64,000 nt of DNA from Mactromeris polynyma (GCA_032209605.1 JASFXZ010000043.1:2652819-2716818), one strand, 5' to 3'; positions 11,809-36,953 are shown, counted from the stretch's first letter. Numbers and translations are program-made. Notes: a model not told the origin generated them from the letters alone.

Positions 11809-12928
11809 GGTTGGAAATCGTACTGCGGCTCTCAAATGTGTTTGATGTTTTTTTGGCTAATAATTTGTTTGTGTATTACTTGTACATACAAGGTTGTATA
11901 TGTATTAGGGACCAATGTTGAATTTATTAATGATGTTTGAAGAAAATATTATCGTGGCATATCAAGCGTTTGATGTACAGCAGTCGTCACTTATTCCTCA
12001 CCTTTTTTTTGTTGTCAAATCATCAGCTTTATAAACCTTGTTTAATAGTTCATACCTCTTAAGTGTGGGTGTTAATGTTTGATCTAAATATGCACTTCCA
12101 ACTTTTATGTTCGGACCTGAATGCTTGTAAGTTCTGATTGTCTGCATATATGAATGCTAGACAATTATCATTATTAATTACCAGTGTCTGAAATACATCG
12201 TCAAACATGCCCTACGTATTCCCTTATCACTATTTTATGTACTGTGGGGTAATTGACGAATCAATGTTTTGTTTTAATGAACATCATTGTATTGCCTGCT
12301 AATCAATGAGGTTGCGTGTAATAGTTGGTACCCTATTAAAACACATACTAGTAATTTACTTTTGAACAAGGCAATGTTGTCTTCTGAGAGAATAAGTTCC
12401 TTACCATTTTCTACTCGATTAATTAACTTTAATTAACATTATACAACAGGAGTCTAGACTGAAAGCTTTTCCTAATATGTTTTTTATACTTGAATAATTA
12501 TGAAGCCTTTTTTAAATTTTACAATTTTGAGAGTGAAGAATTTTGTACACAGTTTTACACTCGCCATTTAAAGTATTTGTTTTATATGTTGTTTTGTCAC
12601 AACTGTTTTCTGTATGTATTGTCTGTTACCATGCTGGAAGATGAAGGGTATCATGTTTTGAAGTGAGTTTATTTGATGCTAATCATTTGCTGTGCATTAT
12701 TTTTCAAGTTATGATATATATTTTTATACCTAGAAATGATCGTGTGATTGTGATTTCTTATGACACCAAATGTAATATAGATGCACGTTTGTAGTTTATC
12801 ATATTTGCTGAGTAGGTCTACATCACAACATGTGTTGTAAAAAGATGATGTGTATTTTTTTAGATGTTGAATAATGAGACTCTCGTCTTTGTTATGATTT
12901 GATTGTTTTGATTGTTTTTGAGAATCCA

Positions 12929-12934
12929 AATAAA
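12929..12934 (+). terminator. Candidate NCDN polyadenylation signal
   Basis: An AATAAA is followed within about 25-60 bp by T/GT-rich DNA (ttctttgttttgtatgagtgtcttgtgt). It is the best-formed such site I noticed after the NCDN stop, but it is 3.1 kb from it, so an earlier site is possible. Confidence 0.3.
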
Positions 12935-13202
12935 AAAATTGAAATGGTATTTTCATGTTCTTTGTTTTGTATGAGTGTCTTGTGTCAGGTGTTGCAGGCT
13001 TTCCAGTGTTCCTAGTTTTTCTAGATTTTCATAGTTTTTTTAAAGTGCTCCTATTTTTTCCAGTTTTCCAAAAAACCTCCTAGTTAGTATTCCTACTTTT
13101 TCATTAGCAGAGTAAACATTGTTTTTGAGATTTTCTTGCTGAAGAAGACAAGAGAGTGTTTAGTTGACAGACTCCTTTTCTGAAAGTGTGACCGGATGGT
13201 CT

Positions 13203-13273
13203 GGTATCACTGGTGCATAGTCCAACCTTCTCAACTGATGACTGAAAAGGTTGGACTATGCTTCAGTGATACC
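13203..13273. repeat. Strong hairpin (27-bp arms, 17-base loop)
   Basis: The left arm at 13203-13229 (ggtatcactggtgcatag...) and right arm at 13247-13273 are inverse complements except for two adjacent bases. In RNA from either strand this would fold into a stable stem of microRNA-precursor size, but it could also be the remnant of a palindromic element. There is no ORF. Confidence 0.75.
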
Positions 13274-14094
13274 TGCAAGTGGTTGCGGAAACAAATAACC
13301 TGTCATCTAAATGATCCAATTGCTTTGCAGTATGGTAACAAATAAAAAAGCTGCAAAGGTAACATATTTCCTTTCAATAGTTCCTACTTTTTATCATTGA
13401 CTTCGTATTTTTTCCTAGTTTTCTGTGACTTTCATTCCTAGTATTCTCCTAGAGTTTTGGTATATACTGCTAGAAAGCGTGGTGTTGTATAAACCCAATA
13501 TTATTGTATGTTGTCCGCTCTCGAAGTCAAAGAGTTTTCATCCGATCCTTACCAAACTTACTAAAATATTTGTGGACATAAAATCTCGGTCAAGTTCGAT
13601 AACCAGTCGTCTAGCTCTAGTCAGTCGTGAGTTATCACCCTTTGATTTTAGAAATCACCTAAAATTTGTCTTGTTTTAACTCTGACTTATGACGGGCGTA
13701 TTTTGTGACAGTGTGCCACTCTTGTTTCAGTATAATAACGAAAATATCACATGGCTTTTAGGTGGACAGAAATATTGCCAACATGTGCCTCAGGTGACAG
13801 TATTTTCATCAGATTGACAACACTACTGTCCCACTCAAACTATGTGATATTTATATAAGATCTGACGAATATGATTTAACTTTGAGCTGATATGTTTGCT
13901 GCTGCTGCTGTGGTTCAGGATTGTTTTATGAAGCCTTTAAGCTTAATATTTTCCACAAATCCTCTTCAGAGAAATCACGGACCTATATACGTCCGTGGAG
14001 AAATTAATGGGCTTAGATGTTATGCACTGAGAATTAAATAGACATTTAATTCCGTGATGCCATAGGATAATTTAATTCAATATGTGTAAACTAT

Positions 14095-14490
14095 AGGGAT
14101 GTAAAAGATGAACCGGTTAACCGTTCGAACATACGGTTATCAGATAGTAAAATCACTAACCGGTTAATCGTTTATTTTTTATGATAATCTACTTATGAAT
14201 GATCTACTTTTCATTTTGGATACATCATGACAAAATGTTTGAAATAAAAAATGTTTTCTCTAAAGTGATTGAAATTATTGATATTTCTCATTAGTTTTAT
14301 GGTTTATGTTCAGTATTTATCAGAAATAAAACACTATTCGAACTAGTACTATCGTCAGAATATACGTCTAGTTTACTGGTGTCATTGTAAAAATATACAC
14401 GGCAAAACACACATTGAATGTCAATTTTCGGTTATTTCACTAACCAGTTAATCGTTTAATCAACTGAAGTTAAGCTGGTTAAGAAAATAA
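14095..14490. repeat. Possible MITE with CCGGTTAA motifs
   Basis: Three variants of 'actaacc(g/a)gttaatcgttt' or 'accggttaaccg' occur at about 14110-14175 and 14440-14480, with AT-rich DNA between. ACCGGT is itself palindromic, so arms could not be assigned with certainty. I think of hAT-type short elements but claim only a repeat cluster. Confidence 0.3.
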
Positions 14491-14491
14491 T

Positions 14492-14812
14492 CGAATATTG
14501 GGATCCCTTGTAAACTATATAACTAATGGCTGTGTATATTGGGATCCCTAGTAAACTATAACTAATGGCTGTGTATATTGGGATCCCTAGTAAACTATAA
14601 CTAATGGCTGTGTATATTGGGATCCCTAGTAAACTATAACTAATGGCTGTGTATATTGGGATCCCTAGTAAACTATAACTAATGGCTGTGTATATTGGGA
14701 TCCCTAGTAAACTATAACTAATGGCTGTGTATATTGGGATCCCTAGTAAACTATAACTAATGGCTGTGTATATTGGGATCCCTAGTAAACTAGAACTAAT
14801 GGCTGTGTATAT
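14492..14812. repeat. 39-bp minisatellite, about 8 copies
   Basis: The unit is 39 bp (tattgggatccctagtaaac + tataactaatggctgtgta). Internal units are almost identical; the first copy differs (cccttgtaaactatata) and the last has tagaac for tataac. Each unit holds the palindrome GGGATCCC. Because 39 is divisible by three, the minus strand stays open (repeating GIPIYTAISYSLL); I regard that as a by-product. Confidence 0.95.
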
Positions 14813-15154
14813 TTCCCCCACTTACTATGTACATAAATCATTCATGTCTGAACAACTCAAATAGTGCAACAGTAGGGCAACTGAATATATCAACACTTGT
14901 GACCATTCTTCCGCAAGCAGCTGACAACTTCCTCGCATGAATCAGAGGCTAGGGACAAATAGCTTGGGCGTATTATGTGACAGTTCAGTCAAATTGTCCA
15001 TAGAACATACGTCTCACCCTTACCTTCCTAAATACATGCATGTAAACGTGTCATTATAACATCTGTCATGATAAGCTAGACAATAAAACATAGATCTACT
15101 TAGATGAAATAAAAATAAGATTAAATGCATGTAGGGTCTGAAACAAACTGCATT

Positions 15155-16231
15155 TTATCCTGGAATAACATAAGGAACGATGATTGCTTCCCAAACAATA
15201 AACACTTATTTTAAAGCTAATTGGTTGCAAACAATCATCGTTCATATAAGAATTGAACTTAAGACACAATATACTCAATAGATATTTATTTATATTTTAT
15301 AATATGTTTGGCAGTATATGGGCGCGACCGAATGTTCAAAGTATAACAAATTGGGCTAATGCAAATACGTATGAGCTGCCGGTCAATAAGAATAATGAGA
15401 TAGCTCCAAAAAATTTAAATCATTCAAATAGTAATAGCCAACAATATACGATTTCTAATTTCAGATTTAACAATTTTCCGAGAGGGCTAAATAATTCAAA
15501 TAAGCCGCCAAGTGGGCCGGCTGAGCCGCCAAATGGGCAGGCCCGGAGCCCATAAATTCTCGGTACCTAATAGATAATTTTTTAATTTTCCGAGAGGGCT
15601 AAATAATTCAAATAAGCCGCCAAGTGGGCCGGCTGAGCCGCCAACTGGGCAGGCCCGGAGCCCATAAATTCTCGGTACATATTTTTTCCAAGTTTTGAGT
15701 GGGCTTAAATATAAGAGTGAGCCGCCAACCAAAATAGGTTTGAAATGGGCAGGCCCCAGAGCCCTAAATACTCGTATAAATCTGAGTTAAACTTTCCGAG
15801 AGGGCTAAAATATATAAGAGTGAGCTGCCAACCAAAATAGGTTTGAAATGGGCAAGCCCCGGAGCCCATAAATTCTCGGTACATATCTTTTTTCAAAAAT
15901 TCGAGTGGGCTTAAATATAAGAGTGAGCCGCCAACCAAAATAGGTTTTAAATGGGCAGGCCCCAGAGCCCTAAATACTCGTATATATCGTATTTCAATTT
16001 GAAGTAAGCTATTACAAGATTGAGCTACAGACCAAATTGGTATAAATTGGCTAGCTCCCGAAGTAAATATTCAATAAAAGCATTAGCCCCAAGTGTTCAT
16101 ATGAATAAATAAGTAAAGGACCCTGGGTGAAAACAGAGGTCCTTAAATGCAACTAACTATTAACATAATGAACAATAATTTTATAATATGAGCAGATCTC
16201 CAAGTATAACGTTTTTGAGAATCGCTGTATG
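15155..16231 (-). repeat. Split direct repeat B2 (outer 3' end of the retroelement)
   Basis: It is 1077 bp, identical by eye to 16684-17760 at an offset of 1529. The outer border is defined by the change from 'aactgcatt' (flank) to ttatcctggaataac. Inside are a hairpin (gaacgatgattg / caatcatcgttc) and GC-richer tandem subrepeats (15470-15985) built on 'gccgccaa..gggc..gccc.gagccc'. Short open frames here (for example the 100-codon one from 15253) exist in both copies and look like chance. Confidence 0.88.
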
Positions 16232-16451
16232 TTCAGTCTTCAGTCCCACCAATCTTGTCGTTGAGGTTTACATTCGTACCAATATACACATATACATTTT
16301 CTTTACCAACGTCCAATCACATTATTGTATCAACTCATCGTTCATGGGCTAAACAATTCAATAACTGAAATATATAATAATCACATTACATACATGTTCT
16401 AAACAGGTATTCAATATATATAGAAACGTTAAATGAAGGGAGGGTGGGTGG
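16232..16451 (-). other. Spacer between A2 and B2
   Basis: These 220 bp match neither the DNA beside A1 nor that beside B1, so they interrupt the expected A2-B2 junction. The stretch is AT-rich with no ORF or known repeat. It may be true element sequence or a later insertion. Confidence 0.6.
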
Positions 16452-16683
16452 TAAATAATTGATAAAACAAAATCAATTCACAAGTTAAATTTCAACCAAC
16501 CTTCAATGTCCAGTGTTATGACAAAAGTGAATACACGAGGTAAACTATTTTTCTACCCGTGCGAATTAATTACTACGCGCTTAGGTAAGAGCAAACTAAA
16601 ATTGTCAAATAAATTGCGGCATAGAGCCGCTAAATCTATGTTACCCATGATAACGTCGACTATAGGATAAACCATAGTCGTTA
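16452..16683 (-). repeat. Split direct repeat A2
   Basis: It is 232 bp, identical by eye to A1 at 21312-21543 (offset 4860). The A2/B1 junction is exact: ..atagtcgtta | ttatcctgg.., with 'tta' on both sides, which may mark the recombination site. Confidence 0.88.
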
Positions 16684-17760
16684 TTATCCTGGAATAACAT
16701 AAGGAACGATGATTGCTTCCCAAACAATAAACACTTATTTTAAAGCTAATTGGTTGCAAACAATCATCGTTCATATAAGAATTGAACTTAAGACACAATA
16801 TACTCAATAGATATTTATTTATATTTTATAATATGTTTGGCAGTATATGGGCGCGACCGAATGTTCAAAGTATAACAAATTGGGCTAATGCAAATACGTA
16901 TGAGCTGCCGGTCAATAAGAATAATGAGATAGCTCCAAAAAATTTAAATCATTCAAATAGTAATAGCCAACAATATACGATTTCTAATTTCAGATTTAAC
17001 AATTTTCCGAGAGGGCTAAATAATTCAAATAAGCCGCCAAGTGGGCCGGCTGAGCCGCCAAATGGGCAGGCCCGGAGCCCATAAATTCTCGGTACCTAAT
17101 AGATAATTTTTTAATTTTCCGAGAGGGCTAAATAATTCAAATAAGCCGCCAAGTGGGCCGGCTGAGCCGCCAACTGGGCAGGCCCGGAGCCCATAAATTC
17201 TCGGTACATATTTTTTCCAAGTTTTGAGTGGGCTTAAATATAAGAGTGAGCCGCCAACCAAAATAGGTTTGAAATGGGCAGGCCCCAGAGCCCTAAATAC
17301 TCGTATAAATCTGAGTTAAACTTTCCGAGAGGGCTAAAATATATAAGAGTGAGCTGCCAACCAAAATAGGTTTGAAATGGGCAAGCCCCGGAGCCCATAA
17401 ATTCTCGGTACATATCTTTTTTCAAAAATTCGAGTGGGCTTAAATATAAGAGTGAGCCGCCAACCAAAATAGGTTTTAAATGGGCAGGCCCCAGAGCCCT
17501 AAATACTCGTATATATCGTATTTCAATTTGAAGTAAGCTATTACAAGATTGAGCTACAGACCAAATTGGTATAAATTGGCTAGCTCCCGAAGTAAATATT
17601 CAATAAAAGCATTAGCCCCAAGTGTTCATATGAATAAATAAGTAAAGGACCCTGGGTGAAAACAGAGGTCCTTAAATGCAACTAACTATTAACATAATGA
17701 ACAATAATTTTATAATATGAGCAGATCTCCAAGTATAACGTTTTTGAGAATCGCTGTATG
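16684..17760 (-). repeat. Split direct repeat B1
   Basis: It is 1077 bp and the inner copy of B2. It begins directly at A2 and ends 'gagaatcgctgtatg', after which the internal region (17761 onward, SGNH 3' side) is unique. Confidence 0.88.
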
Positions 17761-17922
17761 CCACATTGGCAGTTGACACGCAATGAAAACGGCCAACCGC
17801 CAAAAATAGGGAAACAACCAATTGCACCTTTGCGGCGGAGAGTCTCATAAACGTTTCTATCGACATTTATAAAGCTGTATAATTTGATAAAATCATTAAA
17901 GTAAAACATCGATCTAACCCAT

Positions 17923-18408
17923 CTACTTGCCCACGTATTTTTCTCCTTTAATACACATTCGAATGCCTTCTTTTATTTGATTTATAAATATAACATTGCC
18001 TTCATCAGTTAAATGTACACCATCCGATGAGATATAATGAGGACCATCGTTGCACAGAGCCGGGTGTTTTAAGTATAAACCTCCCTTTTCAATGACTGCT
18101 TTACCAGCAAAACTGTTTATACGCTTTCTGCTATTTTCCATGGCATTTAAATTAATCGAATAACGCCATACCCTTCTTGGCAATATTTCCGACCAAATAA
18201 TTTTCACATTGGAAAACAACTCCAAAATTAAATCAAAAAGCATACAAATAATTCGTCTTAAGGACTTCATTGGCACATTGCCTAAATCATTACCACCACA
18301 ATGTAATATTAATATTGCCGGAGTGGGTCCTACGGCAAACAAGGTTCTTATTTTCTGTCTAGCCTTTTCCAGGGTTAAACCACCATATCCCTGCCACCAT
18401 ATGTCTAC
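17923..18408 (-). pseudogene. SGNH/GDSL-type hydrolase domain of the retroelement, N-terminally truncated
   Basis: The open frame reads VDIWWQGYGGLTLEKARQKI, then LFAVGPTPAILILHCGGNDL, IIWSEILPRRVWRYS and DGVHLTDEGNVIF. GGND (block III) and DGVHLT (block V, catalytic Asp and His) are the SGNH-hydrolase signatures, and some tyrosine-recombinase retroelements are known to carry such a domain. Block I with the nucleophilic Ser (GDS) should lie upstream but is missing: the frame is cut by a TAG at 18409-18411 directly after the end of the RT ORF. There is no good ATG, so I treat it as the stump left by the internal deletion. Its role in these elements is not known to me. Confidence 0.72.
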
Positions 18409-19664
18409 CTAATCCAATCTGTATCCGCCCACTCTTGGGGCCATGGATAAAAGGCCCATTTTCCCCTCAGGTAACACCCACACCCCAAATCTGCAGAACC
18501 TGCACTGTCAGTAAATAGTTGCAAACTGTTACTGTTTAACCATATTTCGTCCGGAATATATGTAACACCATTAAAATTGTTAAGAAAGTTTATCCACATC
18601 AACAAATCTTGCCTAAGTTCATAATTTATTCTCAACCTATGGTGTGGCTGCTTTAATCCTATCATTGCATCGTAAAATCGTCTTAAAAATGCCCTACTTG
18701 ATCGTATCGCTTTAGAGACGAAATTAAGTTTGCCTACCAAAGACTGCAATTCTTTTAATGTCAATTTATTTTTCCCAATCATTTCTAATAGAATACTTTT
18801 TAAGTGTTCAATTTTTTCTACGGGTATTCTTATGCACATGTTTATTGAGTCAATTTCCAAGCCTAGAAAAATTAACACTCTTGTTGGACCTACAGATTTA
18901 TCTTCAGCTATCGGTACTCCTATCTCCTTACATATATCATTAAATTGTTGGACCAATATTAGACAATTGTTTGATTCACTTTCACCAGCAAAAATAAAAT
19001 CATCAAGATAGTGGTCCAATGAATCAATGGTACTTTTATACTGAACCAACCAGTGCAGAAATGACGAAAATGTTTCAAACAATGCACAACTTAAGCTTAA
19101 ACCCATTGGTAACATCCTATCTATATAATATTGACCTTTAACCTTAACACCCAGTAAGTGAAAATCCTTTGGATTAATAGGCAGTAAACGAAATGCCGAT
19201 TTAATGTCCATTTTTGCCATTAAAGCCCCTTTCCCTAATTTAAAAATCATACGTGTAACGTCATCAAATGATGTGTATGTTACTGAACACATGCTATCGT
19301 TTATTCCATCATTAACACTTGTACCAGATGGGTATGATAAATGAGTTATTAACCTCCAATTACCGTCAGATTTCGGTACCAACCCAACTGGGGATATTTT
19401 CATTTTATCAAAAGGCGGTTCTTTAAAAGGACCAATCATACGGCCTAAGTTAACCTCTTTCATGATTTTATCTTTTAATTCTTTAGGATGCAAATAAGCA
19501 GATTTTAAATTTTTAACATCTTTGTTGAAGCCTTCCCCAGTATAATGCAATTTAAATCCATATTTAAATCCTTGTTCTAAACAGTCTGCATCTTGTTTAT
19601 TAGGGTATAGCTTTAAATATTGAGTTATTTTATTTAATATTACTGGTGAATAACCTAGTTGCAA
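18405..19664 (-). CDS. Retroelement reverse transcriptase with truncated RNase H
   Basis: This 419-codon ORF carries the RT fingers and palm in order: GLVPKSDGNWRLITHLSYP, CSVTYTSFDD, MAKMDIKSAFRLLPI, FHLLGVKVKGQYYIDRMLPM, GLSLSCALFETFSSFL, the catalytic HYLDDFIFAG (YLDD) and FLGLEID. LKELQSLVGKLNF and FLRRF follow, then the start of RNase H (LFTDSAGSADLGCGCYLRGK). This spelling is typical of DIRS/Ngaro RTs. RNase H stops after PWPQEWADTDWIR at a TAG, far short of a full domain. The ORF starts 5 bp after the gag-like stop at 19669, suggesting reinitiation or recoding. RT may still be active; RNase H is probably not. Confidence 0.88.
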   Translation of the reverse strand: MQLGYSPVILNKITQYLKLYPNKQDADCLEQGFKYGFKLHYTGEGFNKDVKNLKSAYLHPKELKDKIMKEVNLGRMIGPFKEPPFDKMKISPVGLVPKSDGNWRLITHLSYPSGTSVNDGINDSMCSVTYTSFDDVTRMIFKLGKGALMAKMDIKSAFRLLPINPKDFHLLGVKVKGQYYIDRMLPMGLSLSCALFETFSSFLHWLVQYKSTIDSLDHYLDDFIFAGESESNNCLILVQQFNDICKEIGVPIAEDKSVGPTRVLIFLGLEIDSINMCIRIPVEKIEHLKSILLEMIGKNKLTLKELQSLVGKLNFVSKAIRSSRAFLRRFYDAMIGLKQPHHRLRINYELRQDLLMWINFLNNFNGVTYIPDEIWLNSNSLQLFTDSAGSADLGCGCYLRGKWAFYPWPQEWADTDWIR

Positions 19665-19668
19665 TAAA

Positions 19669-20508
19669 CTACTTTTGGAACCTTGGGCCTCGGCCTCTTG
19701 GTCTATAATACGGTCTTGATTGACCCTGGGAAGCAGAGGCCCTCCAAGTTGTTGAACCCCTTCCCCTATATTCAGATCTGAAGCAATTCCTGGAAGGGTG
19801 ATTGAAATTACAAATTAAACAAGTATGCTTGAATTGGCAATTAGGTTGCGTACATTGCCTGTAATTAAAGTCGAAACATTTCCTAGCCTTAAACTGATAA
19901 GCCTCCTGATTAGGTTGTTGTGTACCGTTAGACGCCATATATATCAACCATAGCTCATAATCGACCCTGGCATAAGAATAATGAGTTGGGTCAGATGCAA
20001 TACGGAGTCTACATTGTTCGTCATAGTTTTTCCACCCCATTCCACCATGGCGCTTTGCCCCTGTTCTTATAACATTCATATAATACAGTAAATCTTGGGC
20101 TTTATCCCGATGCGCAGTCAAATAAATACTGCTAAAAATTATGAACGCATCGGTCCATGTTTCAATATTTGTAATTTTGATTTTGGGGTTGGATGGTTTA
20201 AGAATAAGTTCCCCACTAGCATTAATGGACAGCTTATTATCAACTGTCTCGATATTTGTCGATAACAACAAATTGAGGTCAATAAATTGCCCGTCAGTAA
20301 TTTTCTCCCTATTTGACAATGACACATTGGCCCCTAAGTTATTATGCACGCTTTCAATGGGTTTAGGGGAACCCAAGGAATCCAAGTTTAATCCATAAAT
20401 AGTAGTATTACCAGACTGCTCCGCGCACAACCTCTTCCCCGGCTCGCCTACATCTCCATGTTCACTTCCTCCGGCCGCACAGTCATCATTTGTTCGTTTT
20501 GACATCAC
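19669..20508 (-). CDS. Gag-like ORF1 of the retroelement with Cys/His knuckles
   Basis: The 279-codon ORF has an acidic, disordered N-terminus (CAAGGSEHGDVGEPG) and a middle region with WTDAFIIFSSIYL and DYELWLIYMA that resembles ORF1 of DIRS/Ngaro elements. Near the C-terminus is CFDFNYRQCTQPNCQFKHTC followed by LICNFNHPSRNC, a CCCH plus CxxC..H..C arrangement suited to nucleic-acid binding. An Arg/Gly/Tyr-rich tail (SRPYYRPRGRGPRF) ends it. It is immediately upstream of RT. I chose the ATG at 20508 because it begins the longest open frame (MMSKRTNDD); the second Met is equally possible. Confidence 0.78.
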   Translation of the reverse strand: MMSKRTNDDCAAGGSEHGDVGEPGKRLCAEQSGNTTIYGLNLDSLGSPKPIESVHNNLGANVSLSNREKITDGQFIDLNLLLSTNIETVDNKLSINASGELILKPSNPKIKITNIETWTDAFIIFSSIYLTAHRDKAQDLLYYMNVIRTGAKRHGGMGWKNYDEQCRLRIASDPTHYSYARVDYELWLIYMASNGTQQPNQEAYQFKARKCFDFNYRQCTQPNCQFKHTCLICNFNHPSRNCFRSEYRGRGSTTWRASASQGQSRPYYRPRGRGPRFQK

Positions 20509-21088
20509 TTGTTTCTATGCGTTCTGACCAAAGTGCTGAAAAATTGAAATTAAAAACAACAAACAAACGCACATCTTTAAAGTTAAGTTCATTTCTTTAT
20601 AATACAAATAAATTCACATTCAATAGTAAATTGCATAGAAGGGTTGTGTCAATAAATAACAATGTCTCATTTTACAAAGCATATTAATTAATTTATTGTT
20701 TAAATTTTCGGGTCAATTGTCTCCCGTTTTCTTGACAATCGCCTCATAGTTTCGCGGCGTGGCTACGGACCTGTATACTTAAAATTTGAAATAAAAACAC
20801 TTCAATCTACACCACGTGGTTTACAGACAGTCCATGCACACAAATCCCCGTGTTGGATATATTGACTATCTTGAACATTACAATATTGCACTAATTGTTT
20901 ACCCATGTATACTACGTGTTGTTTTAACAGTGTAGTTCTACCATACCGTACGTATACGGGTAACTGGTTACACTCATGAGTTAATAAATAAATAAGCACG
21001 TGCCATTTTTTCAAACGTACTGCAAGTCCGTGTTTTCGATAGATGTTGATAAATTCAATATACGCACCTTCTTCAGATATATCTACAT

Positions 21089-21124
<36 letters not shown>

Positions 21125-21311
21125 GCAATGTAACCCCTAGTGCATGGATAAAACTATGATAAAATGACCATGTCAAGAAAAAATTAATTAAACTACAATT
21201 ATGCAATGTCTTCTCGAATTAATCATACTAATTCATTCTTATTATTCCCAGTTGCACAACCGGTACTATATCGTCTTTACAGTTAATAACATTATGTATA
21301 CATTTCAATTA
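20509..21311 (-). other. Leader region of the retroelement
   Basis: The stretch lies between A1 and the gag-like ORF. It contains the 31-T run at 21091-21121 and a 70-codon minus-strand frame (20802-21014) that I do not recognise and consider chance. I see no primer-binding site, as expected for this class. Confidence 0.5.
21091..21121. repeat. 31-base T run (poly-A in the element's own sense)
   Basis: This is an uninterrupted T31 on the plus strand. In minus-strand sense it is a poly-A tract at the end of the 21122-21311 segment, so that segment may be a poly-A-tailed insertion inside the leader; a simple mononucleotide expansion is the alternative. Confidence 0.9.
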
Positions 21312-21543
21312 TAAATAATTGATAAAACAAAATCAATTCACAAGTTAAATTTCAACCAACCTTCAATGTCCAGTGTTATGACAAAAGTGAATACACGAGG
21401 TAAACTATTTTTCTACCCGTGCGAATTAATTACTACGCGCTTAGGTAAGAGCAAACTAAAATTGTCAAATAAATTGCGGCATAGAGCCGCTAAATCTATG
21501 TTACCCATGATAACGTCGACTATAGGATAAACCATAGTCGTTA
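21312..21543 (-). repeat. Split direct repeat A1 (5' end of the retroelement)
   Basis: It is the 232-bp outer copy of A2. The outer border is after ..atagtcgtta at 21543, where host DNA 'atatttttattcgac' begins. It starts the element transcript sense on the minus strand and faces PRPF4B head to head. Confidence 0.88.
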
Positions 21544-21662
21544 ATATTTTTATTCGACACCATTTTACAATTTAGTGGCCATTGTCCTAAATATTTTTCG
21601 GTCTCTGATCGTAGAGTGATTTGCATGACGTGTATAATTTACAGCGGACCTAAAAAACGAAA
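21544..21662 (+). promoter_or_regulatory. Short interval between retroelement and PRPF4B ATG
   Basis: Only 119 bp separate A1 from the start codon. It contains an octamer-type ATTTGCAT (21619-21626) directly followed by a CRE half site (TGACG), and a 'tttacag' (about 21638-21644) that could be a splice acceptor of a 5' UTR exon. An in-frame TAA at 21651 precedes the ATG. Either the core promoter is packed in here or transcription starts within or beyond the element. Confidence 0.35.

Positions 21663-36953
<15,291 letters not shown>

Larger units (their letters stand above)
9815..12928 (+). other. Probable NCDN 3' UTR and downstream DNA
   Basis: After the NCDN stop there is no further open frame with convincing splice sites. 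The interval is AT-rich, includes the repeats at 9915-10505 and 11004-11808, and could be one long 3' UTR ending near the AATAAA at 12929. Without transcripts the true end is unknown. Confidence 0.4.
15155..21543 (-). mobile_element. Ngaro/DIRS-like tyrosine-recombinase-type retroelement, internally deleted
   Basis: Read on the minus strand the order is A1 (21543-21312), leader, gag-like ORF, RT-RNase H ORF, SGNH remnant, B1 (17760-16684), A2 (16683-16452), a 220-bp spacer, B2 (16231-15155). A1=A2 (232 bp) and B1=B2 (1077 bp) show no difference that I can see, so the insertion is recent. The A1-ORFs-B1-A2-B2 'split direct repeat' plan and the RT type are those of Ngaro/PAT-like elements, not LTR or LINE elements. 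No target duplication is evident, as expected for recombinase-mediated insertion. No tyrosine recombinase is present, so this copy needed help in trans or lost the gene late. Confidence 0.88.

Noticed and set aside
15253..17467. Paired small ORFs (100, 78 and 77 codons) present twice
   Set aside because: They fall in the duplicated B1/B2 repeats, on both strands, over GC-rich subrepeats; duplication reflects the element's structure and not gene conservation.
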